This document shows positions 26,404-35,400 of a DNA stretch of 64,000 nucleotides, piece after piece. Origin of the DNA: CAZCQG01 sp964500775 (lineage in GTDB: Bacteria; Campylobacterota; Campylobacteria; Campylobacterales; CAZCQG01); assembly GCA_964500775.1 (NCBI GenBank), contig CAZCQG010000001.1:39189-103188 (forward strand), in the 5' to 3' direction. Position numbers and translations under genes: made by a program. The number at the start of each line of letters is the position of its first letter. Position 1 is the first letter of the stretch. The notes beneath the pieces were generated by a model. The model saw nothing but the letters and a program-made list of their open reading frames with translations. It searched no databases and was not told where the DNA came from.

Positions 26404-27063
26404 TCATTTTTTCTCTATCCTAACGATCACAAATCCGCTTACGTTGTCGTTTTGAATGTCGTTCGTATTTACGTTTATCAAATCAACCTGTACGTCTTTG
26501 ATGTCGTAGTCGAGTTGGCGTATGAGATTCCTTACGTTGAGCGTTCTTGAGAGTGAGATTTGCTTCATTACCGTTGCGCTTATTTGATTCTTGGGATCTA
26601 CGGTGCTTATTTTTACGATATGTCTCGGGTATTTCTTTTTCATACCGGCGATAAACTCTTTGACCGAAACAATCGTCGGATTATCGAGTATTATCTCGTC
26701 ATCTCCGAAGTTGATAATCATATAATCTTCCGTCGTCGTTATCCCCTGCTTTGTCACTTCATCTTCGTAAATACGACTCAAATCTTTTCCTGCGCTTTGA
26801 ATATCCCCTGTCTCGGTCTTCTCTTGCACCTCTTCTACTTCTTCTTTGATCGTGAGTTTTTGTTTTACGCTCTCTTGCTGACTAAGTATCACTTCGCTCG
26901 TAGGGACGGTACCCGTATAGGAGACTTTGAATTTAAACTGCGCGTAATAAGCAATATTTACGACCATAATAAGTATAAAAAGGAGTAACACCAAAATGAC
27001 CGATGAAAAGACATCCACGAACGGTGGCCAAGGGTTAAACTCTTCTTCGCATCTTTTAGCCAT
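26404..27063 (-). CDS. MotB/ExbD-like protein with OmpA-like C-terminus
   Basis: A 219-residue inner-membrane protein. The only membrane helix (about 15-37) begins PPFVDVFSSVILVLLLFILIM, and its Asp17 is at the place of the proton-carrying Asp in MotB, ExbD, TolR and ZorB. A charged linker (about 60-110) is followed by a shortened OmpA-like fold (ILDNPTIVSVKEFIAGMKKKYP... ISLSRTLNVRNLIRQL). Key peptidoglycan-binding residues of classic OmpA-C are hard to see, so wall binding is uncertain. It starts three bases after the MotA-like gene, and the two should form one proton channel. Confidence 0.8.
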   Translation of the reverse strand: MAKRCEEEFNPWPPFVDVFSSVILVLLLFILIMVVNIAYYAQFKFKVSYTGTVPTSEVILSQQESVKQKLTIKEEVEEVQEKTETGDIQSAGKDLSRIYEDEVTKQGITTTEDYMIINFGDDEIILDNPTIVSVKEFIAGMKKKYPRHIVKISTVDPKNQISATVMKQISLSRTLNVRNLIRQLDYDIKDVQVDLINVNTNDIQNDNVSGFVIVRIEKK

Positions 27064-27066
27064 CGG

Positions 27067-28254
27067 CTATTTTCCTATTTTCGCTTCTATGTTGCTTATT
27101 CTAGTCTCAAGCTTTTGTATCAGATTCTCCATAGTCTCTTGATTTTGCTTTTGTTGGTCTAGCAGCTGTTTCATAGTTTTGTTTTGATTTGTCGCGATAT
27201 TTGACAACCCTTGTATCGATTCATCAAGTGTGTTGGAGCTAGAAAATTGATTGATATTGAGCTCTTTTATGGTGTTTACGATTCTCTCCAGTAAAGCAAT
27301 CTCGTTTTCGGTCGATCGATTGGTGGCATCGATATTTTGCGAAAGCATCTTATATATCACTTCATTGCTTTCTGCCGTTTTCTTGAAACTATCGCGAAAC
27401 TCCCCGAGTGCCTCCGCTAGTATATCCATATACCTACTCCCCGAAATCCCCATCTCACCGCCGCCCTGCACCGCAACAGGTTGTGCGTGCTGCACGCCTG
27501 CGCCTACGTGTTGCACGCCTGCGCCTACGGCTTGTTGAAACTGCTGGATTACATCACTAGACTGCGTATCGATGATTCGACCTTTCATCCAGTCCTCTAT
27601 ATCTTCGATAAAGGCGTTTTGGTTTCTTGAGAGGATATAGGTCTGTACGCTCAAAATTATCGCCGTAGCGACCCCGAATAACGAGGAGCCAAACCCTACC
27701 GCCATACCTCCGAGCGGACCGGAAAAACCCGCGACGACCTCTGCAAGATTCACGTCCCCACCGAGCGAAAGGATGATAGAGCCCATATCGTCTATTGATT
27801 TTAACAACCCCGAGAAAGTACCTAGCAATCCTACCATCAGCGCGGTTGATACGAAAAACCCGATGTACGATTTTTGGTTTGCAAATGTTTCGCCGAGCCA
27901 CGCCGTAACATCCCGCGATTCGCTCTCCGTAAAGTAGAGCGTCCCCCCTTTGGCGCGCTTAAAAAACATATGGGCGATGTTTGCGGGCATAATGTTGTCT
28001 ATCCCTTTGAGGTATTGGATAAGTTGATCCCCTTTTTTATACGCCAAGATTCCAAACGTCCCCGCCAGCATCGTTAGCTTAAATGCCGCGTTGTACACGA
28101 TGATCATCCCTACGCCCAAAATGCCCAAAATAGGGATATTAAATGCCAATGTCGATAAGAAAAAAACTTTTACCAATTCAAAATTGGAAAATATGATAAA
28201 AAATATAAACAAGTTGAAAATGAAAAAAACTTTTAGGATTTTTAGTCGTCTCAT
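27067..28254 (-). CDS. MotA/TolQ/ExbB-family proton channel with long coiled-coil tail
   Basis: A 395-residue inner-membrane protein. Membrane helices lie at about 8-30, 38-70, 130-152 and 172-206. The last two carry the family signatures FVSTALMVGLLGTFSGLL and PLGGMAVGFGSSLFGVATAI. After about residue 215 a cytoplasmic tail of some 180 residues begins, with a small tandem duplication (VGAGVQH twice, about 243-256) and then coiled-coil heptads to the end (LLDQQKQNQETMENLIQKL). Long cytoplasmic tails are unusual for ExbB/TolQ but known in ZorA. It is likely to form a proton-driven complex with the next-encoded MotB-like protein. Confidence 0.85.
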   Translation of the reverse strand: MRRLKILKVFFIFNLFIFFIIFSNFELVKVFFLSTLAFNIPILGILGVGMIIVYNAAFKLTMLAGTFGILAYKKGDQLIQYLKGIDNIMPANIAHMFFKRAKGGTLYFTESESRDVTAWLGETFANQKSYIGFFVSTALMVGLLGTFSGLLKSIDDMGSIILSLGGDVNLAEVVAGFSGPLGGMAVGFGSSLFGVATAIILSVQTYILSRNQNAFIEDIEDWMKGRIIDTQSSDVIQQFQQAVGAGVQHVGAGVQHAQPVAVQGGGEMGISGSRYMDILAEALGEFRDSFKKTAESNEVIYKMLSQNIDATNRSTENEIALLERIVNTIKELNINQFSSSNTLDESIQGLSNIATNQNKTMKQLLDQQKQNQETMENLIQKLETRISNIEAKIGK

Positions 28255-28261
28255 TTGCGCC

Positions 28262-29215
28262 CTAGAACAAGAAGAGAATTAACGAAATAATAAGCCCGAG
28301 GGCAACTGTCGTTACGGTGTTTGTCATACTATCGGCGATATTTACGAACGCCCCCGCCTCCTCGGTACTCTCACCCGCGATAACGATACCGATGTCTACG
28401 CCGTTTACGTCCGAGATCTTCGTGACGGTTCTAAAAAAATTTCCTTGGATGATATATTTTTTGTTAAACAGCTCTACGAAATCTTCTTCGTTCATATCCG
28501 AAATATCAAGTGCGAACTTTGAATCATATCTCCTTTGGTCTATCGTGTAGACTTGGCTGACATCTTTCAAAAACCCGCTTTTTGCCTCGGGTAACAAATA
28601 AGGGAGCATTTTCTTGTCAAGTAAGAATACAAACTCTTTGTTTTCATTTTTAAAAGTCGTCTTAAGATTATGTATCGATTCTTTTATCTCTACGACCCCG
28701 ACTACCGTGTCCCCGCTAAAAAGAGGCTCTAAAAAGAGATAAAAAATATCGGTATTTAAAACCTCCGCACCGAAGAAAGATTTTTTCGTATTGATAACCG
28801 AGTTTACGATGTTTCTATAATTTTTTTCGGGTGTGTTTGTGTTGATAATATCGACTTCAAAGTTGGTATAGCCGTTTTGGAGCAATGCGTCGTTGAGTTT
28901 TGCTTTATATCCTGCGATAGCGGCGGCATCAAAATTTAATAGCGCCGTGACCAACTCGCCGCTTTGCTGTATCGCTATCCCCATTTTTTGAAACTCGTCT
29001 CTTTTATTATCGATTTTGGATTTTATGTCCAGCTCATACGTTTTAGCCATACTTTTATAGACTTTTTGAGAGACGCCCGAGGTCATAGTCATAATTATCG
29101 TAAGGCAAATAGCTATACCGATAATAGAGACGGTAGTAATGGTAGTAAACCATAGCCCCTTGTTCTTTTTTAAATTTGAAATAAATTCTTGGATTCTCTT
29201 TATCAAAGTAAACAT
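28262..29215 (-). CDS. Cache-like periplasmic sensor protein without output domain
   Basis: A 317-residue protein with one membrane helix near each end (about 21-43 and 297-317) and about 250 periplasmic residues between. The periplasmic part resembles the double-Cache sensors of methyl-accepting and diguanylate-cyclase proteins: a long first helix, then VDIINTNTPEKNYRN and VVGVVEIKESIHNL. It stops right at the second helix (LIISLILFLF), with no HAMP, kinase or GGDEF part. It is eight bases upstream of the MotA-like gene, so it may pass a signal to the proton channel through the membrane. Family call moderate; role inferred. Confidence 0.65.
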   Translation of the reverse strand: MFTLIKRIQEFISNLKKNKGLWFTTITTVSIIGIAICLTIIMTMTSGVSQKVYKSMAKTYELDIKSKIDNKRDEFQKMGIAIQQSGELVTALLNFDAAAIAGYKAKLNDALLQNGYTNFEVDIINTNTPEKNYRNIVNSVINTKKSFFGAEVLNTDIFYLFLEPLFSGDTVVGVVEIKESIHNLKTTFKNENKEFVFLLDKKMLPYLLPEAKSGFLKDVSQVYTIDQRRYDSKFALDISDMNEEDFVELFNKKYIIQGNFFRTVTKISDVNGVDIGIVIAGESTEEAGAFVNIADSMTNTVTTVALGLIISLILFLF

Positions 29216-29280
29216 AAAAAATTCCTATGGATATTAATAAATAAAACGTGTCATTCTAACGTAACGTACATAAACAAACT

Positions 29281-31773
29281 CTATACCTTAAATCTCTTTT
29301 TTACCCTATCTTGCACGGATTGAAATACATTTACCCAGTTTTTATCGTGTTTTTGTCGAATAAGCGTCATCGAAGGATACAAGTACGATTCTTCCCCTTT
29401 GTTTTTCCATCTCCAATCGGGGTATTTTTGTAGCAATGTCCACGTCTCTAGCCCCAATCCGCCGCATAAATGTGCCACACTCGTATCCGAAGTGATGATC
29501 AAATCCATCTGACTTGCAAGATACGCCGTTTGCGCGAAATTCTCTACGCTATCCATCCTGTCGATTATCTTGTGTTCATAGCCGTATTTTTTTATATCTT
29601 CTCTGCCGTACCCTGCTTGCAGGGAATAGATATTGAGCTTTTCATTCATTATTAACGGCTCAAAAAACTTTAGATCAAAAACCTTTCCCTCAAAACTCTC
29701 TCCCGTAGGACTAGCACTCCAACAAATTCCGATGTTGTGTTTTTTATTATTTTTCTCGATAGTTAATTCATTAAATTTTTTTATTGATAAATAATCTTTT
29801 TTAGTAAAATCTTTTTCATCTTTGAGATCAAGTACATAGGCGATACTCATTATAGGTAGGTGATAATCAAAATTCGGCGTAGGTTCGCTTCTGTATACGA
29901 CGCGATCTATATCGCAGCTCCCCTCAAATAAGTCTACCAACTCGTCTCTTGCCTTAAAAATCACCTCACATCCGAATCTCTGTTTTAACTCAGGGATAAA
30001 TCGTACAAACATCAAACTATCGCCAAACCCCTGCTCGCTGTGGACTAGCACTTTTTTCCCTTTCGCATCGCTCCCTTTTTGGAGCATCGGTTTGGAGAAG
30101 ATCTCTTTGTATTTGATGATGTGGGGAAGCATTTCATCCTTTTTAAATCGCCACTCATACTCTTTTAGCCCCTCTTCAAACTCGCCGATGCTAAGTAGTG
30201 CGGTTGAGAGATCAAAATGGGCATTTACGAATTGAGAATCTAACGCGATAGCTTTTTTGTAATTTTCTATCGCTTTTTGGGTAAGTCCTTGATTCTTTAA
30301 TGCCGTCGCGAGGTTAGAATAGGCGTTTGAGCCTTTTGGCTCTAGCTCGATAGATTTTTCGTGGAGTTTTTGCGCTTTTTTATAATCCCCCAATTTCGAG
30401 TAGACATTCCCGAGATTCGTATATGCGCCTGCGTGATTTGGCATCTTTTCTATTGCACGTTCTAGCGCTTGTATCGATTCTTCGTATTTTTTGGCTTTAT
30501 TGAGTGCTGCTCCGAGATTGCTATACACCTCGGTGTAGTCGGGATCGACGTCAAGCGCTATTTGAAATATCTTTGCCGATTCTTCGTATCGCTTTTGCTT
30601 GTAGAGCATTACGCCGAGATTATTTATCGATTTGGAGGATTTCGGATTGACGCGGATGGCGTTCTTGTATGCTTCTATCGCTTTATTATCCCGCCCCATC
30701 ATTTCAAATACGATACCGACTAGGTTGTGGAAGTTGTCATCATCGGGAAAATGGCGAAGTGCGATATTATAGAGCTGCACCGCGTCTTCGTATTTTTTGA
30801 GATGTTTGAGCAGTGCGCCGAAATAGAGATAACTCTTTTTATGCAACGGATCGATCTTTATCGCTTCTTGATATGCGTTTACCGCCTCTTGATACGCCCC
30901 TTTTTTTGCAAAAAGCTCCCCTGCCCTGCAACGCTCCTCCGCACTTTTAGCGGGAGTGTTTTTTGCCAATGGATGGGTTGAAGATTCTAAGACCTCCTTC
31001 AATCCGTATTTTTTGAGATCAAAATTATGGTGTTTGTGCAGACACACCATATTCACCGAGATAGTATTGCCGAAAATATTTTTCGGATTCTTAAAAAAGT
31101 TGTTTGGATTAAAAAGCGGCGGGAGATGCCAGTAGAGCGTATAGCCGAGATTCCACAATAGTTCGATGAGTTTTTGCGATTTTTCTTGACGGTCGTTTTC
31201 GATATAGAGTACGGGTTTGTGCAATGCGAGAATCTCTTTCGCGCCGAGCAACACCTCTTGCTCCATCCCCTCAACGTCGATCTTGATAAAATCGACTTTG
31301 CGTAATTGCGATTGAAGCGAATCAAGCGGGATTGCGGAGATTCTTATCCCCTTTTGTACATTTTCAAGCGAAATGCCGCCGAAATTATTTTGCTTTGAGT
31401 AGTCTAGTTCAGGCACTAAAATTTCACTAGCACTTTGCGATACCGCGAGATTATACGCAAAAACATTCGTGATGCTATTGATGGCGAGATTCGCACAAAG
31501 GGTTTGAAAAGAGAGTCGTTGCGGCTCGAATGCTAGGACGATCCCACGCTCACCCACCACTCTAGAGAGTGCTTGGGTGTGTACGCCGATATTTGCCCCC
31601 ACCTCTATCGCGACGCTACCGTTTGTACAAAACTCGCCGAAGATCTCAGATTCTAATCCCGAAAATTCTCCATACGCTTCGATAGATCTCCCGATATACA
31701 CGTCATTTTTGTTGTATATGCAATAGCCGTATTTGGCGTTGACCGCCTTGTTGTAAGCACCTTCAAAAGCCAT
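29281..31773 (-). CDS. FkbM methyltransferase - TPR - GT9-like glycosyltransferase fusion
   Basis: An 830-residue cytoplasmic fusion. Residues about 50-215 are an FkbM-type SAM methyltransferase (EVGANIGVHTQAL, LAFEPQRLSFQTL, FIKIDVEGMEQEVLLGA). Residues about 280-560 are roughly eight TPRs (for example NNLGVMLYKQKRYEESAKIF). Residues about 575-825 resemble the glycosyltransferase domain found after TPRs in GT9/OGT-like proteins (LVHSEQGFGDSLMFVRFIPEL, IGICWSASPTGE, ITSDTSVAHLCGGLG). It starts one base from sapC. Its place behind the giant adhesin suggests that it glycosylates, and perhaps methylates the glycan on, the adhesin or another surface protein; this is inference. Confidence 0.8.
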   Translation of the reverse strand: MAFEGAYNKAVNAKYGYCIYNKNDVYIGRSIEAYGEFSGLESEIFGEFCTNGSVAIEVGANIGVHTQALSRVVGERGIVLAFEPQRLSFQTLCANLAINSITNVFAYNLAVSQSASEILVPELDYSKQNNFGGISLENVQKGIRISAIPLDSLQSQLRKVDFIKIDVEGMEQEVLLGAKEILALHKPVLYIENDRQEKSQKLIELLWNLGYTLYWHLPPLFNPNNFFKNPKNIFGNTISVNMVCLHKHHNFDLKKYGLKEVLESSTHPLAKNTPAKSAEERCRAGELFAKKGAYQEAVNAYQEAIKIDPLHKKSYLYFGALLKHLKKYEDAVQLYNIALRHFPDDDNFHNLVGIVFEMMGRDNKAIEAYKNAIRVNPKSSKSINNLGVMLYKQKRYEESAKIFQIALDVDPDYTEVYSNLGAALNKAKKYEESIQALERAIEKMPNHAGAYTNLGNVYSKLGDYKKAQKLHEKSIELEPKGSNAYSNLATALKNQGLTQKAIENYKKAIALDSQFVNAHFDLSTALLSIGEFEEGLKEYEWRFKKDEMLPHIIKYKEIFSKPMLQKGSDAKGKKVLVHSEQGFGDSLMFVRFIPELKQRFGCEVIFKARDELVDLFEGSCDIDRVVYRSEPTPNFDYHLPIMSIAYVLDLKDEKDFTKKDYLSIKKFNELTIEKNNKKHNIGICWSASPTGESFEGKVFDLKFFEPLIMNEKLNIYSLQAGYGREDIKKYGYEHKIIDRMDSVENFAQTAYLASQMDLIITSDTSVAHLCGGLGLETWTLLQKYPDWRWKNKGEESYLYPSMTLIRQKHDKNWVNVFQSVQDRVKKRFKV

Positions 31774-32460
31774 TTATCGATTTGCCCCTAAAACCCTTTG
31801 GAAATTTGCCAATGATTTCAAGTGGGCATCAAAGATTCCCATCCACCCTTTTCTCGCCCAAGTCGCCAAAATAGCATCTTCTAAGCCGATGAGTTTTTCG
31901 ATATTGATCGTATAAAACTCCTCGATAAGTACCCTTTCGGCTTCACCCGTCTTTACCCTTAGCTCTTGTTTGATGAGCAAATCATATTTTTTTAGTTCGG
32001 CGACTATTTTTTTCGAGACTGTGCGCTGTCTATTGAGCTCTCTTACGAGGTCTATTTTTGCCTGCGCCTCTTTGCTTACCGTTTTATCCTTCATAAAGAT
32101 AGGATTCTTTTTGTTTTTTGCTACGATGCTTGGATTCTTATCTATCCCTATGATGCTATTGGGCACTCCGTTTTTGTCGGTTATATCGATATTTAAAAAC
32201 GGATAACTTCTCACGAAAGCGGGCAGATACACATCATCTTTGTAAAACACGGATATATCTTTGGTGATACCCGTAAATGCGAGAAACTCTCCGTTTTCAC
32301 CCGCGCTTATTATGACGGGACAGCTATGGCTCATATACCACACCTCGGTAAAACCTACGGGAATAAGACCGATATGTTTCCCGACTTCGGCAAAATCAAC
32401 TTCACTAAATTTGATACTTTTGTACTTCTCTTTGTCCAAAACTTCTATATTTTTATACAT
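31774..32460 (-). CDS. SapC family protein
   Basis: A 228-residue protein of the SapC family, named after a gene near S-layer protein genes in Campylobacter fetus. Recognisable parts are GLIPVGFTEVWYMSHSCPVIIS, FVRSYPFLNID and a long helical C-terminal half. It has no signal peptide or membrane helix, so it is cytoplasmic. AAGAAGGGA precedes the ATG, 34 bases after the giant adhesin's stop, so the two are probably co-transcribed. The molecular role is not known; its repeated association with secreted surface proteins suggests export or modification. Confidence 0.85.
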   Translation of the reverse strand: MYKNIEVLDKEKYKSIKFSEVDFAEVGKHIGLIPVGFTEVWYMSHSCPVIISAGENGEFLAFTGITKDISVFYKDDVYLPAFVRSYPFLNIDITDKNGVPNSIIGIDKNPSIVAKNKKNPIFMKDKTVSKEAQAKIDLVRELNRQRTVSKKIVAELKKYDLLIKQELRVKTGEAERVLIEEFYTINIEKLIGLEDAILATWARKGWMGIFDAHLKSLANFQRVLGANR

Positions 32461-32494
32461 TGTCCCTTCTTGTGTTGAATGATTTACGCGGAGT

Positions 32495-35400
32495 CTACGC
32501 TACGACTTGTAGCGTAAGATCCGTCGTATTGTCGTTGTTTATGTCGACGTAGTATGTTCCCGCACCGATATTCGTGCCGTCATACGTCCACGTACTGCCA
32601 TCATCCGACAAGTGATAATTCGCGTTGTCCGTCGTGATATTGAGCGTATCGTTGCTCGTGCCGCTAATCGTAAACGTAGTGCCGCCTGAGCCTTGGAGCC
32701 AGTTGTTTATCGCTTCTGCATCGATAGTAAACGTACCCGCATCCGCCAAGTTAAGCTCTTCCATATTTGCAAATGCGTTGTTGAGGGCATTTGTGACGGT
32801 AGCGTTGTTATAGCCGCTCAAATTGACCGCATCGCTTCCACTGCCGCCGTCGATTTCAAAATTACCGATATTGCTAAAGTTGAGTGTAAAGTCGTCGTCG
32901 CCACCCAAACCGTTGATGGCATCGGGTTCATCGCCGCTTATCGTGAGATTATCCGCGACGCTTGAGAGATTGAGATTCTCAAACTCGCTTAGCTTGCTAA
33001 AATCCAAATCGCCGCTCACGGCACTTCCGCCGAATGACAAGCTATCATTGCCGCCGCTATCCACGATGTTTGTAAACTCGCTGATAAAATTATTGAACTC
33101 ACTTACGTTATCAAACGTAATGTCATCATTTCCGCCTGCGAGATTGAGTGTCTCAAATCCGCTCACATCGATAAGTCCTGCGCTATCTATCGTGCCGCTA
33201 GTCGTGATATTGAGCGTATCGTTTCCGCTACTATCGGTAATATTATCGTTCGTATCGATATTACCGTGAGCGATATTTACGGTGTCGTTACCCGCGCCGA
33301 GATTTACGGTGTCATCTCCACCGGATAGATTCACTATATCAGCCGCGGATGTTCCCGTGATATTTTCATTGCCGTTCGTATCATTAATCGTGAGTGTGCC
33401 TGTCGTAGTGATACTGCTTAGATTTAACGTATCGCCGTTTGCGACATTTATCGTCACGCTTCCTATCGAGACGGTTCCGCTCGTTTCGCCGATAAAGTCA
33501 TTGAGATCGGTAGAGGTGACAGCTCCACTGTCGGTAATTGTGGTATTTTCATTGCCAAGTCCGGTGAAATTGCCGCTATTATACAAGGTGTTGAGATCGC
33601 TAAGACTGCCGCTTATTGCCGTGAGCGTTCCTGCGTTGATACTTCCCGTCGCACTATCATTCTCAATGGTCAATAAATCTGCCGCGGTTGCAGTTGTGCC
33701 TGACAAGGTAACAACCAATGAGTTGTTTGTGACCGTCGTAAACTCGGCGGACGCAAGTACGGTTTTCACATCCGCCACGCTTCCGGTGAGTGCGGTGATA
33801 TTTGTTGTATCTATAGCTTGCGATGTTTTTGTCTCTATCGTGATCAAATCAGCCGCCGCAGTTGAAGCTGCCGCCATAGTGATAGCTATCGCATCGGTAT
33901 TGGTCGTGGTGAGTGTTTTGAGCGTCGTTGCATCTTGCTCCGTTGCACTTGCCGTTACTACGCCCGTAGCGCTATCGCTGTTTATGGTATTTATATCCGC
34001 CACGCTCGTGCTTCCGCTCACGTTCACCGCGAGGCTATGATCGCTCACCGTCGTGATTCCCGCTGAAGCGAGTGCTGTTTTTACGTCCGTAGCGTTGCCC
34101 GTTAATTCCGTAATAGCCGTTGCCGTAATTGCCGTTGCCGTTTTGCTATCGATGCTGATCAAATCAGCCGCCGCGGTTGAAGCTGCCGCCATAGTGATAG
34201 CGATCGCATCCGTACTACTTGTGGTGAGTGTTTTGAGCGTCGTGGCATCTTGTTCTGTCGCGCTCGCCGTTACTACGCCCGTAGCGCTATCGCTGTTTAT
34301 GGTATTTATATCCGCCACGCTCGTACTTCCGCTCACGTTCACCGCGAGGCTACTATTTGTCACCGTCGTGATTCCCGCTGAAGCGAGTGCCGTTTTTACG
34401 TCCGCGGCGTTGCCCGCGAGACTTGTAATGGCAGTTGCTGTTATCGCCAAAGATGTTTTTCCGACAAGAGCATTGAGATCGGAAGCAGCGGCTGCACCGT
34501 TCACCGTGAGCGTGAGGGCATTCACCTGCCCACCCGCATCGCTAAGAGCCGTATTTATGTTAGTCGCGGTGTCGGTAGTCGCGATCGCGGTCACGATGCC
34601 GCTCGTTGCATCAATGATAGAATCGATATTTGCCGCTGTTATTGCGCCGCCGCTTATCGTGACCGTTTCGGTGTTGCCCGTAATATTAAGTGCATTTACG
34701 ACTTCGGTAGCCACACTAGAAGTGTTGTAGGCTTCGGTGATATTTGTGATAGTACCCACTCCAAACGTATCCACTTTTGCCGCCAAGTCAACCAAATCAC
34801 TCGCATCCACGCTTGTATCGGTCGTTGTAAACGTTATAGAATCGCCTGCGCTTACATTGCCTATTGCGCCCAGCGTCGCAGTTACTGCGTCATCGGTTAT
34901 AGTTGCAGTCACTACTCCGCTCGTGGCATTCGCGATAGTATTTGCATTCGCGGCACTGATAGTTCCGCTTATCGTCACGTTGGCATTTGCTTTTATGGCA
35001 AGAGCATTTGTGATCTCTACTGCGGAAGCGCCTATTTCTGCGGCATCTTCGGTGATAGTCGTTAGATTCGCATAGGTTTTTGTATCCAGTAATGCGTTTA
35101 GGTCATTGAGTGCCGTTGCATCGGCGGTCACTACCGTAGAGTTTAGGGTAACGATGTCAGCGGAATCTACGTGTGAAAGTGCGGCTACCGTCGCATCGGT
35201 TATTGCCGTGTTGGCATCAAGTGTTGCGGTGATATTCCCTATCGTCGCATCAGCCGCGAGTGTATCAAACGTCGCTGCGGAAATCGTGCCTCCGGTTATC
35301 TGTACGTTTACGCCGTTTTTGATAGCCTCAGCATTGAGTACTTCGGTCGTGAGGTTTGCCGTGTTATAGGCTTCGGTGATAGTCGTTAGATTCGCATAGG

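Noticed and set aside
26404..28254. Zorya-type phage-defence system
   Set aside because: The MotA-like and MotB-like proteins recall ZorA/ZorB, but there is no ZorC, ZorD or ZorE gene, and the neighbours belong to adhesin secretion.
32497..32515. Hairpin (ACGCTAC/GTAGCGT) at the end of the adhesin gene
   Set aside because: The stem overlaps the stop codon, is only 7 bp and has no T-tract; it is not good evidence for a terminator before sapC.
33282..34730. Long open frames on the plus strand across the adhesin C-terminal repeats, some present as identical copies (for example 35106-35369 and 35430-35693)
   Set aside because: They mirror the Thr/Ala/Asp-rich repeat coding on the minus strand, have biased Val/Ser/Ala composition and no ribosome sites. 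The copies simply reflect the DNA duplication.
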